Assembly: GCF_014640675.1 (NCBI RefSeq)
Contig: NZ_BMHK01000007.1
Coordinates: forward strand, 62,237 to 126,236
Direction: 5' to 3'
DNA length: 64,000 nucleotides
DNA from: Novosphingobium endophyticum
Lineage (GTDB): Bacteria; Pseudomonadota; Alphaproteobacteria; Sphingomonadales; Sphingomonadaceae
In this document: positions 1 through 7,448 of the stretch, in pieces
Layout: every line of letters begins with the position of its first letter
Position numbering within the stretch: the first letter of the stretch is position 1
Notes under the pieces: model-generated
Databases searched by the model: none
Told to the model about the DNA's origin: nothing
The model's input: the letters and a program-made list of their open reading frames with translations, nothing else
Program-made: the position numbers and the translations under genes

Positions 1-102
1 GACATGAGCGGCGGCGACATGGGCCGCGGCGGCGGCGCGGCGGGCGGCGGTTCGTCGCCGGGCGGCTTCGGCGACGACCTCGACGACGATATCCCGTTCT
101 GA
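1..102 (+). CDS. ssb: Single-stranded DNA-binding protein, C-terminal end (partial)
   Basis: Only the last 33 codons lie in the window. They encode a glycine-rich linker followed by an acidic tail ending DDLDDDIPF. This is the signature SSB tail that docks DNA repair and replication partners. The core OB fold lies upstream of the window. The Gly-rich linker plus the terminal D-D-I-P-F motif makes the assignment firm despite the short length. Confidence 0.9.
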   Translation, partial: DMSGGDMGRGGGAAGGGSSPGGFGDDLDDDIPF

Positions 103-109
103 CGGCGCG

Positions 110-961
110 CTATTCGGCTTTCCGGCGGAGCGGCTGCCGGACCATGAGAACGTCGCGGTCCAGCCATGACAGCAGCGTTTCCGCCGTGCTGCCCAGTAGC
201 GCATTGCCGATACCGCCACGGCCATGCGTACCGAGCACGACAAGGTCCACTTTCCTCTCGGCGAAGACTTCGGCGAAGACCTGATCGGTGTTGCCGTAGC
301 GCATGAGCAATTCGATGCGGTCCAACGCCTCGGCGGGCAGGTTCGCATCCTTCAGGAACGTCTCGAGCCGGTGCTGCTCCTCGTCGTGGACTTCCGCCTC
401 GTGCGCTTCGCGGCTGACAAGCCCTTCGTAGGGTACGTGAAAGGCGTGCAGCAGGGTCAGCCGCGCCCGCGGAAACTGCGCGGCCGCCACACGCAGGGCA
501 TTGGCCGAACATTCGGAAAAATCCGTCCCCACGACAATCTTGTCGTATTCGAACTCGGGTTCGCGCTTGACGACGAGCACCGGCGCGCCGGCGTGGCGGA
601 CGATGCGATGGACCGTGGTGCCAAGGAAATAGTCGCCGAACTCGTCATAACGGGTAACGCCCGTGACGATGAGGTCGGCGCCGATCCGCTCCGCGACTTC
701 GGGAACGATCCGGGAGGTCGGTCCACAGGCGATCTGCAGTTCGACCGGCGAACCGGCCGGGGGGAGCCGCGCCGAAAGCGTCTCGCGCAATGCGTCGATA
801 CGATAGGAGGGGACCACGCGGTTCTGATCCGCGTCGATGACATGCAGTGCGACCAGCCGCGCCTCGCAACGATCCGCAAGCTGCGCCGCGCGCCTTGCGG
901 GGCGGTCGCTGCGCGAAGACAGATCATGCGCCAGCAGGATGGTTTCAAAAGGACTGCTCAT
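110..961 (-). CDS. Universal stress protein, tandem UspA domains
   Basis: This 283-residue protein has two UspA folds in tandem, at roughly residues 4-135 and 139-278. The second copy carries the ATP-binding motif GTHGRGGIGNALLGSTAE. The first has a degenerate equivalent (GVTRYDEFGDYFLGTT), so only the C-terminal half is predicted to bind nucleotide. Tandem Usp proteins are soluble cytoplasmic stress proteins. The start is an ATG with no in-frame alternative nearby. It ends 7 bp from the ssb stop on the opposite strand, so the two genes are convergent. Its specific stress and partners cannot be read from the sequence. Confidence 0.88.
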   Translation of the reverse strand: MSSPFETILLAHDLSSRSDRPARRAAQLADRCEARLVALHVIDADQNRVVPSYRIDALRETLSARLPPAGSPVELQIACGPTSRIVPEVAERIGADLIVTGVTRYDEFGDYFLGTTVHRIVRHAGAPVLVVKREPEFEYDKIVVGTDFSECSANALRVAAAQFPRARLTLLHAFHVPYEGLVSREAHEAEVHDEEQHRLETFLKDANLPAEALDRIELLMRYGNTDQVFAEVFAERKVDLVVLGTHGRGGIGNALLGSTAETLLSWLDRDVLMVRQPLRRKAE

Positions 962-1391
962 GGACGGATCACCCTTTGCCTTTGGCGGGCTGCATTCTGT
1001 GGCAATCGCCCCAGCGAGTCAAAGCCCGTCGGGGACAGTCGCCGCCATCCGTCTGCGAAGCCGAAGGGGAAGGGCAGGCACGCCCTATCGCCCGCTGGCG
1101 AATGCGGGATAACGCCGGAAGGGAGAAGACACGGCGGACGGTGCGGCCGGCGTGGGGGGTCTGACACCACGGCCCTTCGAGGGGCTCGGGACAGGACTTG
1201 GCTGGCGTTCCATCATGCGAACGGCGGTGAGGGGAACACACGTCTCACCAACTCGGCCCTGGCGGTCGAGGCGCCGGCGGGACGGGCTCGCTCCCCTGCC
1301 GCCGGCCGAACGGGGCGCTACCCCCGAAGGCAAAGCCTCGCCGCGATGCAGGCGGCCCTGTCTGCGGGGTTGCCGGCCGCATCGCGGCGGC
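962..1391. other. Intergenic region with repeat-like palindromic sequence
   Basis: About 430 bp lie between the Usp gene and the last psp gene. No coding frame here has convincing family resemblance. The stretch contains GC-rich repeat-like text, such as a CCCTTCGAGGGGCTCGGGACA segment near 1171-1191 of a kind common in sphingomonad spacers, and an inverted repeat at 1340-1388. It probably holds the Usp promoter, but no clear -35/-10 pair is visible. Confidence 0.5.
1340..1388 (-). terminator. Stem-loop just downstream of the psp operon
   Basis: The 10-bp arms GCCGCGATGC (1340-1349) and GCATCGCGGC (1379-1388) are exact reverse complements and start 4 bp after the stop of the last leftward psp gene. 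There is no U-run, so it may be a transcript-end stabiliser or a repeat rather than a classical terminator. Confidence 0.35.
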
Positions 1392-1625
1392 CTAATCACG
1401 CAGCGATTCGATCTCTCGCGCCAGCTCGTCGCCGCGCCGTTCGTCGGTGGCGATGCGTTCCAGCACCGAGATGCGCTTGCGCAGGGCCTCCACCTCGTGT
1501 TCGAGTTCTTCCTCGCGGGCGGGATTGCCGGGCCGGTCGTTCCCCAGCGCCCGGTACTTCTGCGCGCGCAGCCAGGTGATGGAGGCGATCGCGAAGAGAA
1601 CGACAACGGCGGTCCAGAAACTCAT
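1392..1625 (-). CDS. Small PspB-like membrane/coiled-coil protein
   Basis: This 77-residue protein has one N-terminal transmembrane helix (residues about 3-18). A charged segment with a heptad-like C-terminal helix follows, containing ISVLERIATDE and ending EIESLRD. Size and architecture match PspB, the inner-membrane partner of PspC that relieves PspA inhibition in the phage shock response. It is the last gene of the leftward psp cluster. Its C-terminal pattern resembles those of the preceding PspB-like gene and of PspC. Either this or the preceding small gene could be the true functional PspB. Confidence 0.6.
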   Translation of the reverse strand: MSFWTAVVVLFAIASITWLRAQKYRALGNDRPGNPAREEELEHEVEALRKRISVLERIATDERRGDELAREIESLRD

Positions 1626-1664
1626 TATCCTGTTTTCCCCTGTGTATCCTGCCGGATCATCCGC

Positions 1665-1949
1665 CTAGTTGACGGTCTTGTCCCTCTCGGCGGAGTGCAT
1701 TTCCTCAACCTCGCGCTGGTCGCGCAGGGCCTCGATCTGCAGCGCGGTGTCGTATCCGCCCTCGGTAATGATCCGTTCGAGCACGCGGACGCGCTCCTCG
1801 AGCTGGGCATTGCTTGTCGCATACTGCGCCGCTTTCTCGGCGGTGGCTTCAAGCTCCATCCGGATCACTTCCTTGCGGTGCCTGGTCCAGATCGCGATGA
1901 TCGGAATGGCAAGCGCCATCATCGGAATGAGATAGGCAAAGTCGAACAT
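1665..1949 (-). CDS. pspB: Phage shock protein B-like
   Basis: This 94-residue protein has an N-terminal membrane helix (about residues 4-20, FAYLIPMMALAIPIIAIW). A basic stretch follows, then a coiled coil with VRVLERIITEGG. This is the PspB layout: membrane anchor, short cytoplasmic basic region, leucine-zipper-like helix with an L-E-x-I core. It lies 30 bp downstream of pspC in the same direction. PspB and PspC normally form the sensor that binds PspA during membrane stress. The C-terminal tail is longer than in the E. coli protein (74 aa). Confidence 0.75.
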   Translation of the reverse strand: MFDFAYLIPMMALAIPIIAIWTRHRKEVIRMELEATAEKAAQYATSNAQLEERVRVLERIITEGGYDTALQIEALRDQREVEEMHSAERDKTVN

Positions 1950-1978
1950 GTGTCAGGCCCCTGGGTGGATCGGTCCGG

Positions 1979-2356
1979 TCAGCGCAGGCTCTCGATCTCG
2001 GCCGCGAGGCGCGAGTTGCTGCTGGTGTAGTGCGCTTCCATGTCGGCGACGCGGCGCTCGATCTCGGAAATTTCCGAACGCAGGCGGTGCGAGCGGCCCT
2101 GGCGCGCGCGGCTGCGTTCCAGCCGGTGCATCAGCCGCTCTTCCTCCTCGTCGCTGTAGAGATAGCGGGGGCGTTTGTCGGCCAGGACCATGACCGCGAT
2201 GTAGACCGGAATGGTGAGCCAGAAGCCGAAGAGCGTGAGCAGCACGGCGCCCAGCCTGATCCAGAACGCGTCGACCCCGGTGTAGTCGGCAAGTCCGGCG
2301 CAGACGCCGGCGAGCTTGGCGTTCGACTTGTCGAGATAGAATTGTCCGCGTGACAC
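1979..2356 (-). CDS. pspC: PspC domain envelope stress regulator
   Basis: This 125-residue protein has the PspC domain at its N terminus (YLDKSNAKLAGVCAGLADYTG, a conserved block before the membrane helix). A transmembrane segment LLTLFGFWLTIPVYIAVMVL follows, then a cytoplasmic coiled coil. A GTG start at 2356, preceded by GGGAAGGGAC, was preferred over an upstream ATG at 2455. The upstream ATG overlaps the pspA stop, but the 33 codons between look like a repeat arm (GTCATCCCGGAGCACGCTCC on the minus strand) rather than protein. PspC senses membrane stress and recruits PspA. Confidence 0.82.
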   Translation of the reverse strand: MSRGQFYLDKSNAKLAGVCAGLADYTGVDAFWIRLGAVLLTLFGFWLTIPVYIAVMVLADKRPRYLYSDEEEERLMHRLERSRARQGRSHRLRSEISEIERRVADMEAHYTSSNSRLAAEIESLR

Positions 2357-2451
2357 TGGTTTGTCCCTTCCCTTGACGGTGTCCCAAAATTCCCGGTCCT
2401 GTGCCCATCGCGGGCGGAGCGTGCTCCGGGATGACAGCAGCCGCTCCATGA

Positions 2452-3144
2452 TCATTCCGGCTTGTCCTCAGCGGTCTTGTCCGAGCCCATGGAGCGCTTC
2501 ATCTCGGCAAGTTCGGCCTCGATCTTGTCGCCATCGGCGAGCGCGGCGATTTCCTCGGCAAGGGTCGGCTGACGCTTGTCGGCCATGCCCAGCGCCTCGG
2601 CCCGGCCTTCGGCGTAATCGACGCGCCGTTCGAGCTGGTCGAACCGGGCCATCGCATCGTCGACGCGTTCGCTCGACAGCAACGTGCGCAGTTTGACTCT
2701 GTTCTCCGCGCTCTGCAAGCGCGCAGCGATGGAGCTCTGGCGGCTGCGGGCCTCGCGCAGGCGGCTCTGCAGCTTCTCGATGTCCTGCTCGTAGGCGCGC
2801 AGGGCATCGTCGAGCACGGCGATCTCCTCGCGCAGCTGGACGGCCATGTCGGCGGCCTTCTTCCTTTCGAGCAGGGCGGCGCGGGCCAGATCCTCGCGGC
2901 CCTTGCTGAGCGCGAGCTGCGCCTTTTCCGACCAGTCCTCCTGCAGCTTGTCGAGCTTGGCGACGTGGCGGCGCAGTTCCTTCTGGTCGGCGATGGTGCG
3001 CGCGCTGGAGGTGCGCACTTCGACCAGGGTCTCCTCCATCTCGAGGATGATCAGGCGGATCATCTTGGCCGGGTCCTCGGCCTTGTCGAGCATGTCGTTG
3101 AAGTTGGCGGCGATGATGTCGCGGGTGCGGGAGAAGATACCCAT
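2452..3144 (-). CDS. pspA: Phage shock protein A (PspA/IM30 family)
   Basis: This 230-residue, almost fully alpha-helical protein starts MGIFSRTRDIIAANFNDMLDKA, the amphipathic helix and first coiled-coil region typical of PspA/Vipp1. Long coiled coils follow throughout, with conserved DPAKMIRLII near residue 28. PspA coats and stabilises stressed inner membranes and, when idle, inhibits PspF. ATG 3144 has an AAGGA site 10 nt upstream. The frame remains open for another 44 codons, to an ATG at 3276 that overlaps the preceding stop codon (see findings). It is transcribed from the sigma-54 promoter at 3519-3534. Confidence 0.93.
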   Translation of the reverse strand: MGIFSRTRDIIAANFNDMLDKAEDPAKMIRLIILEMEETLVEVRTSSARTIADQKELRRHVAKLDKLQEDWSEKAQLALSKGREDLARAALLERKKAADMAVQLREEIAVLDDALRAYEQDIEKLQSRLREARSRQSSIAARLQSAENRVKLRTLLSSERVDDAMARFDQLERRVDYAEGRAEALGMADKRQPTLAEEIAALADGDKIEAELAEMKRSMGSDKTAEDKPE

Positions 3145-3272
3145 CCTGACGTTTCCTTTTATGTAGGTCGGGCCGAAGTTCTGAGTGCTGGTGTGGCGAC
3201 CATGGCGTTCCTGTCCGGCGGTATCATGCCGCGCCGGATTCTGAAGCAATTCGATTTCCGCGTCGAGCCTGC

Positions 3273-3467
3273 TCATTGCAGCGGCACTCCGCAGACGGGC
3301 GCGGCGGCGTAGGCCTTGGTCGCGCCCAGCTGGTCGGACATGACGGCCAGGTTGAGCGTGCCCATGGCGATGACGCTGGCGACGATCGCCCAGTCGAGCT
3401 TGCTGCGCACGCGCGGTTCCTTCGGCTGGCGATCGGCGCGGTCGGTGCTGGCGATGCTCATGGACAT
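3273..3467 (-). CDS. Small conserved-looking membrane protein, first gene of psp operon
   Basis: This 64-residue protein has a basic N-terminal cytoplasmic segment, one hydrophobic helix (about residues 25-43, WAIVASVIAMGTLNLAVM) and a short C-terminal tail with a single cysteine. I do not recognise a named family. The start at 3467 was chosen over ATG 3500 because GAGGGA lies about 9 nt upstream. It is the first gene after the sigma-54 promoter, so it should be induced together with pspA. Its stop overlaps an ATG at 3276 that is in frame with pspA, which suggests translational coupling. Confidence 0.6.
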   Translation of the reverse strand: MSMSIASTDRADRQPKEPRVRSKLDWAIVASVIAMGTLNLAVMSDQLGATKAYAAAPVCGVPLQ

Positions 3468-3518
3468 GACGTGATTTCCCTCGGCTTTTCCATGTTTCAA
3501 TCGGTACGCCGGCTAAAT

Positions 3519-3534
3519 AGCAAGGGGTGTGCCA
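3519..3534 (-). promoter_or_regulatory. Sigma-54 (-24/-12) promoter of the psp operon
   Basis: On the minus strand the sequence reads TGGCAC, then 5 nt (ACCCC), then TTGCT, a full match to the RpoN consensus TGGCAC-N5-TTGCW. It sits 52 bp upstream of the first psp start and opposite divergent pspF, exactly where a PspF-activated promoter is expected. Predicted transcription start is near 3509. Confidence 0.88.
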
Positions 3535-3635
3535 GTTTGTGAGAAAGGCGGATTTCCGCGAATTTTCAGCAGCGTGCGGGCAATCTGTCGGATCGACGAT
3601 TGCCAAGTAGTGGGAAATATCGCTAATAATTGGGC

Positions 3636-4673
3636 ATGGATCGCGATGTGCAGTTCGTCGGCCAGTCGATGGCCTTCCTCGATGCGGTCGAGCGGGCGAG
3701 CCGCGCCGCCGCGATCAGCCGCCCGGTTCTCGTCATCGGCGAACGCGGGACGGGCAAGGAACTGATCGCCCAGCGCCTGCACCACCTCTCTCCCCGCTGG
3801 GGCGAGCCGCTGATCACCATGAACTGCGCCGCCCTGCCGGAGACGCTGATCGAGGCCGAGCTTTTCGGGCACGAGGCCGGGGCCTTCACCGGCGCCAGCC
3901 GCGCGCGGGCGGGCCGCTTCGAGGAGGCGGACAACGGTACGCTGTTCCTCGACGAGCTGGGCACGCTCTCGATGGCCGCGCAGGAACGGCTGCTGCGCGC
4001 GGTCGAGCATGGCGAGGTGACGCGCATCGGGTCCTCGCATCCGGTATCGGTCGACGTGCGGATCGTCGCCGCCACCAACGCCGATCTTCCCCGGATGGCG
4101 CACGAGGGAAAGTTTCGCGCCGACCTGCTCGACCGGCTCAGCTTCGAGGTCATCAGCCTGCCGCCGCTGCGCGCCCGCGAGGGCGACGTTCGTGAGCTGG
4201 CCGAATACTATGGCCGGCGCATGGCGGCGGAGCTGGAGTGGAGCGGCTGGCCGGGGTTTGCCGCATCGGCGCTGGGTGAGCTGGAGGCCTACGAATGGCC
4301 CGGCAATGTCCGGGAACTGCGCAACGTGATCGAGCGCGCGGTATATCGCTGGGGCAGGGAGGACCAGCCCATTGCCGAGATCGTCTTCGATCCGTTCCAC
4401 AATCCGTGGCAGGATGATGGCGTATTGGGGGCTGGCGAGACGGCCGGCGAGACGGCCGGCGGGGTGGTGGCGCCGGTGCGCGAAGAACCCGGCGCGGTTG
4501 TCGGGCCGGTCGACGATTTGCGCGCCGCCGTCGATGCCTACGAACGCACCTTGCTGGCCGACGCCCTGGACCGGCACCGCTGGAACCAGCGGCGGGCCGC
4601 CGCGGCCCTTGGTCTGACCTACGATCAGTTAAGGCACTGTATAAAGAAGCATCGGTTGCGCGAGGCGGCATAG
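3636..4673 (+). CDS. pspF: Phage shock operon transcriptional activator PspF
   Basis: This 345-residue sigma-54 enhancer-binding protein lacks a receiver domain, as PspF does. Its AAA+ core shows Walker A GERGTGKE (35-42), the sigma-54-contacting GAFTGA loop (82-87), Walker B GTLFLDEL (about 101-108) and the ERLLRAVEHGEVTRIG region. A Fis-type helix-turn-helix lies at the C terminus (RRAAAALGLTYDQLRHCI). A variable Gly/Ala/Val linker (about 265-290) separates the two. It is divergent from the psp operon that it should activate. ATG 3636 is preferred over the TTG two codons upstream. Confidence 0.93.
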   Translation: MDRDVQFVGQSMAFLDAVERASRAAAISRPVLVIGERGTGKELIAQRLHHLSPRWGEPLITMNCAALPETLIEAELFGHEAGAFTGASRARAGRFEEADNGTLFLDELGTLSMAAQERLLRAVEHGEVTRIGSSHPVSVDVRIVAATNADLPRMAHEGKFRADLLDRLSFEVISLPPLRAREGDVRELAEYYGRRMAAELEWSGWPGFAASALGELEAYEWPGNVRELRNVIERAVYRWGREDQPIAEIVFDPFHNPWQDDGVLGAGETAGETAGGVVAPVREEPGAVVGPVDDLRAAVDAYERTLLADALDRHRWNQRRAAAALGLTYDQLRHCIKKHRLREAA

Positions 4674-4796
4674 TTCCGCGCTTGAAATTCTCCACAAGAT
4701 CGGCTTGCGCAAATTCATTGGAACTGGTTAACCAAAGTTAGTACTGGTTCGGCTATGTGGTTCGACTGATATAGTCGCGCGCGCAGGACTGAACTG

Positions 4797-5333
4797 ATGG
4801 GGCGAGTCGTTCTTTCGGTGTTCAACGAAGCGGAAGCCAAGACGCTGCTTGACAGCCTGACGCCAAAGCAGGTCGAAGTGCTCGACCTGCTGGTGATGCA
4901 CCGCACCACCAAGGAAATCGCCTACCAGCTCGACATTGCCCCCAACACGGTGGATCAACGGATTTCCGCCGTGCGCGAGAAGTGGGGGACGACCAATCGC
5001 AAGGACACCGCGCGCAAGTATGCGGAACTCCTGGAGGCATGTGGCAAAACCACATGTGGAATTTCACCTGTCGACGATCCCGGCGATGAAGAGGAAGCAA
5101 CGGATCAGGACCTGCCGGTCGACCCGGTCTTCGTCCTTTCCGATGCCGGGCTCATGGCCTCGCACCCGGACTGGCTAGATGAAAGGGTGTCACGTCCGTC
5201 AGGCCTGGAGGCATTTGATGCAAAGTTCGGAAGGACGGGGCGGCTGGTGGCCATTCTTGTCCTGGCGATGATCATGGCGATGACGCTCGCGTCCTCGCTC
5301 GCGATTGCCGACGCTCTGGGAAGGCTGATTTGA
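4797..5333 (+). CDS. LuxR-type HTH regulator with C-terminal membrane anchor
   Basis: This 178-residue protein has an N-terminal LuxR/GerE helix-turn-helix (about residues 18-82), with LTPKQVEVLDLLVMHRTTKEIA and the recognition-helix region PNTVDQRISAVREKW. An acidic linker follows, then a single C-terminal transmembrane segment (about 150-170, VAILVLAMIMAMTLASSLAI). DNA-binding domain first and membrane anchor last is the reverse of most LuxR regulators. It implies a membrane-tethered transcription factor. The gene heads a codirectional four-gene cluster ending with a JAB-domain protein. Confidence 0.8.
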   Translation: MGRVVLSVFNEAEAKTLLDSLTPKQVEVLDLLVMHRTTKEIAYQLDIAPNTVDQRISAVREKWGTTNRKDTARKYAELLEACGKTTCGISPVDDPGDEEEATDQDLPVDPVFVLSDAGLMASHPDWLDERVSRPSGLEAFDAKFGRTGRLVAILVLAMIMAMTLASSLAIADALGRLI

Positions 5334-5401
5334 TCCTTCCTGCCGCAACGAGGCATGCCTCCGATCCGAAGATGCGCATGGCGCAGTGGGAGGCGAAGAC
5401 A

Positions 5402-5722
5402 ATGAACCCCGAAATTGCAGGAATGCGGATTTCCCGCAGCATCAGGTCTGTCGAGGATGGCATGGACGAGCTTATCGCCTTGTCCGGCGAACTGCTCGCG
5501 GAAGTGGCGCGCGCCCGGGTGGCGACGGAAAACGAGGCGCATGAAGGTCAGCGCCCCCTCACACGGGTTGCCAACATGCACAAGAGCCTGATGGAGGCGC
5601 GCTCCGAACTGGTTCGCGCACATTCCGATCTCTCGAAGCTGGCCGTTCGCATGGACATTCCCTACCAATGTCCGAAGCATGCGATGCTTGACGGTGACGA
5701 TGTGGAACGCGCGGTTGCGTAA
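5402..5722 (+). CDS. Small helical protein of unknown function
   Basis: This 106-residue protein is predicted almost entirely helical, with a central coiled-coil-like stretch (DELIALSGELLAEVARARVA) and a C-terminal segment containing one cysteine. No signal peptide, membrane helix or recognised motif is visible. ATG 5402 has a strong GGGAGG about 8 nt upstream. It was preferred over a TTG at 5330 that overlaps the stop of the LuxR gene. It probably belongs to the same transcript as the membrane-anchored regulator upstream and the membrane protein 12 bp downstream. Confidence 0.6.
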   Translation: MNPEIAGMRISRSIRSVEDGMDELIALSGELLAEVARARVATENEAHEGQRPLTRVANMHKSLMEARSELVRAHSDLSKLAVRMDIPYQCPKHAMLDGDDVERAVA

Positions 5723-5734
5723 GAACTGACGGGG

Positions 5735-6244
5735 GTGGTGTTGGGAGAGACCGAAAGACTGGCCTTTTTCCTGCTGCTGCCCCTTTCTCTCGCACTGGCG
5801 GCATGGAAGGGCGGTGTGCCCGAGCGTCTGGGCGCTCTCGTCATCGTCGTGATGGCAGTGGTCCAGTGGATCGCCATCCTGTTCGACCCGAGCGAGTTCG
5901 TGAGTGTGGATCCGGCATCGCTGATCACCGATGCGGTCGGCGCCGTCGGTTTCGGAATTCTGGCCGTTCAAGCCCGGAGAATCTGGCCGATATGGGCAGC
6001 TTCGCTTCAATTGCTGAGTCTGAGCGCGCACTTCGCGCGCTGGGCAGATATCGGCGTGCCGCCCTTCGTCTACGCGTTGATGCGCGGAGCCCCGACCTTC
6101 CTGGTGCTCATCGCGCTGCTGCTGGGGACGATTCTGCACATGATGCGGCTGAAGCGTCATGGAGCCGACCCCTCCTGGCAGGACTGGTCCCGGGCTCGTG
6201 CAGCATACGGCCGCCATCCGCAGGGCTTCTCGAGGCGCTCGTGA
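5735..6244 (+). CDS. Polytopic membrane protein of unknown function
   Basis: This 169-residue protein has about five hydrophobic helices (near residues 8-22, 31-50, 63-80, 84-98 and 110-137) and a basic cytoplasmic C-terminal tail. No catalytic motif is recognised. The start is a GTG at 5735, with further GTG and TTG codons immediately after, so the exact start is uncertain. Its stop overlaps the GTG start of the JAB-domain gene (GTGA). That supports co-translation and a shared function. Confidence 0.6.
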   Translation: MVLGETERLAFFLLLPLSLALAAWKGGVPERLGALVIVVMAVVQWIAILFDPSEFVSVDPASLITDAVGAVGFGILAVQARRIWPIWAASLQLLSLSAHFARWADIGVPPFVYALMRGAPTFLVLIALLLGTILHMMRLKRHGADPSWQDWSRARAAYGRHPQGFSRRS

Positions 6245-6603
6245 AGGAGATTGGCGGGCTCGGCCGCGAGGCGATGGTCGAACTCCTCTATGACGGGAGC
6301 GGGATGCTGATGGAGCGCACGATCGGCCTGGAGGGCGATGCGGTGTCGGTGCGCGGGCGCTACCGGCCCCTGTTGCAGCGGGTCTTCGAGGCGGATGCCG
6401 CGGGTTTCGTCCTGGTCCATAACCATCCCTCGGGCGACCCCCGGCCGAGCGCGGCCGATCTTGCCGCGACGCGCCGCCTTGCCGCGCTGGCGGGCGCGCT
6501 GGAAGTCGAGTTTTACGACCATCTGATCGTCGGCGGCCGGTCGGTGGTCAGCATGCGCCAGGCCGGGTTCATGCCCGGCACGGGCAAACGTTCGGCCGCC
6601 TAG
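6241..6603 (+). CDS. Stand-alone JAB/RadC C-terminal-domain protein
   Basis: This 120-residue protein consists almost only of the RadC C-terminal JAB fold (DUF2466). It carries the metal-binding signature VHNHPSGDPRPSAADLAATR: the two histidines of H-x-H and a distal aspartate. RadC proteins are normally about 220 aa with an N-terminal helix-hairpin-helix, which is absent here. JAB domains are zinc isopeptidases in other settings, but the activity of RadC-type versions is not established. The GTG start overlaps the previous stop codon. The frame is open further upstream, but no better start is visible there. Confidence 0.75.
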   Translation: MKEIGGLGREAMVELLYDGSGMLMERTIGLEGDAVSVRGRYRPLLQRVFEADAAGFVLVHNHPSGDPRPSAADLAATRRLAALAGALEVEFYDHLIVGGRSVVSMRQAGFMPGTGKRSAA

Positions 6604-6642
6604 GCGGCGCGGGAACGAATAAGGGCTCCATGGGGGAGTGGC

Positions 6643-6685
6643 GGCCTGTCGTGTCGGGAACGGTCAGCGTCCGGCACGGCAGGCC
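6643..6685 (+). terminator. Long stem-loop after the JAB gene
   Basis: The arms at 6643-6657 and 6671-6685 form a continuous 15-bp stem in RNA, with two G-U wobbles and a 13-nt loop. It is followed by a moderately U-containing stretch (GTGCTTCATTTT). The wobble pairs hint at RNA-level function. It is likely a terminator between the JAB gene and rimP. Confidence 0.4.
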
Positions 6686-6885
6686 GTGCTTCATTTTCCG
6701 ACGGCTCTCGGTAAAAATCCCCACGAGGCGACATTCGCCCGAACGAGGGCCTTGCCTTTTTCAGGCAATGCGCCTATCTGCGCCAAATCCCGACATTGGT
6801 GAAACAACGTTCGGGCTGGCGCCGGAAGGGGCCGGCGCGGAACCGCGTTGCATCAATGGCAATGTATTTATCAGCGGAGCTGTGT

Positions 6886-7446
6886 TTGGCCGATATCGCG
6901 CGCATTACCGAAGTCATCGAACCGGAGGTCACGGCCCTCGGTTTCGATCTCGTGCGCGTGAAGCTGCTGGGCCGTTCGGAAGTCGGCGACGATGAGCATG
7001 CGCTGCAGATCATGGCCGAGAATCCGAAGACCGGTCAGCTCGTGCTCGATGACTGCGTGAAGCTTTCGCACCGTATCTCCGACCGCATCGACGCGCTGGA
7101 GGAAGCCGGTGAAGCGCTGATCGACGAGGCCTATCGCCTTGAGGTCAGCTCGCCGGGGATCGACCGACCGCTCACCCGCCCCAAGGACTTCGTCAACTGG
7201 GCCGGACACGAGGCGAAGATCGGCCTGACCGCGCCCGTCGAAGGCAACCGCAAGACGCTCCATGGCGAACTGCTGGGTCTCGACGGCGAAACCGTGCAGT
7301 TCGAAGACAGGAAATCCGGCCGGGTGAGCTTTGCGCTGGCCGACGTTCATTCAGCAAGGCTGGTCCTTACTGACAAGCTGATAGCCGCAACCCGTCCGCT
7401 CGATACGAGCGGCGCCGACGAGATTCTCGAGGAACAGGAAGACTGA
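6886..7446 (+). CDS. rimP: Ribosome maturation factor RimP
   Basis: This roughly 186-residue protein is needed for 30S subunit maturation. It begins LADIARITEVIEPEVTALGF and contains the RimP hallmark VSSPGIDRPL in the middle, followed by the SH3-like C-terminal domain. The start was set at TTG 6886 because GGAG precedes it by about 7 nt and family members begin near this point. In-frame ATGs at 6856 and 6862 are alternatives. It is the first gene of the conserved rimP-nusA-ylxR-infB cluster, with 2 bp before nusA. Confidence 0.88.
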   Translation: MADIARITEVIEPEVTALGFDLVRVKLLGRSEVGDDEHALQIMAENPKTGQLVLDDCVKLSHRISDRIDALEEAGEALIDEAYRLEVSSPGIDRPLTRPKDFVNWAGHEAKIGLTAPVEGNRKTLHGELLGLDGETVQFEDRKSGRVSFALADVHSARLVLTDKLIAATRPLDTSGADEILEEQED

Positions 7447-7448
7447 CA

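Noticed and set aside
224..1579. Long + strand frame over the universal stress protein
   Set aside because: It runs antisense through the Usp gene and into a repeat-like spacer. No recognisable protein features.
2357..2455. Upstream ATG start for pspC at 2455 overlapping the pspA stop
   Set aside because: The extra residues look translated from an intergenic repeat arm, and the GTG at 2356 has a better ribosome binding site and fits the family start.
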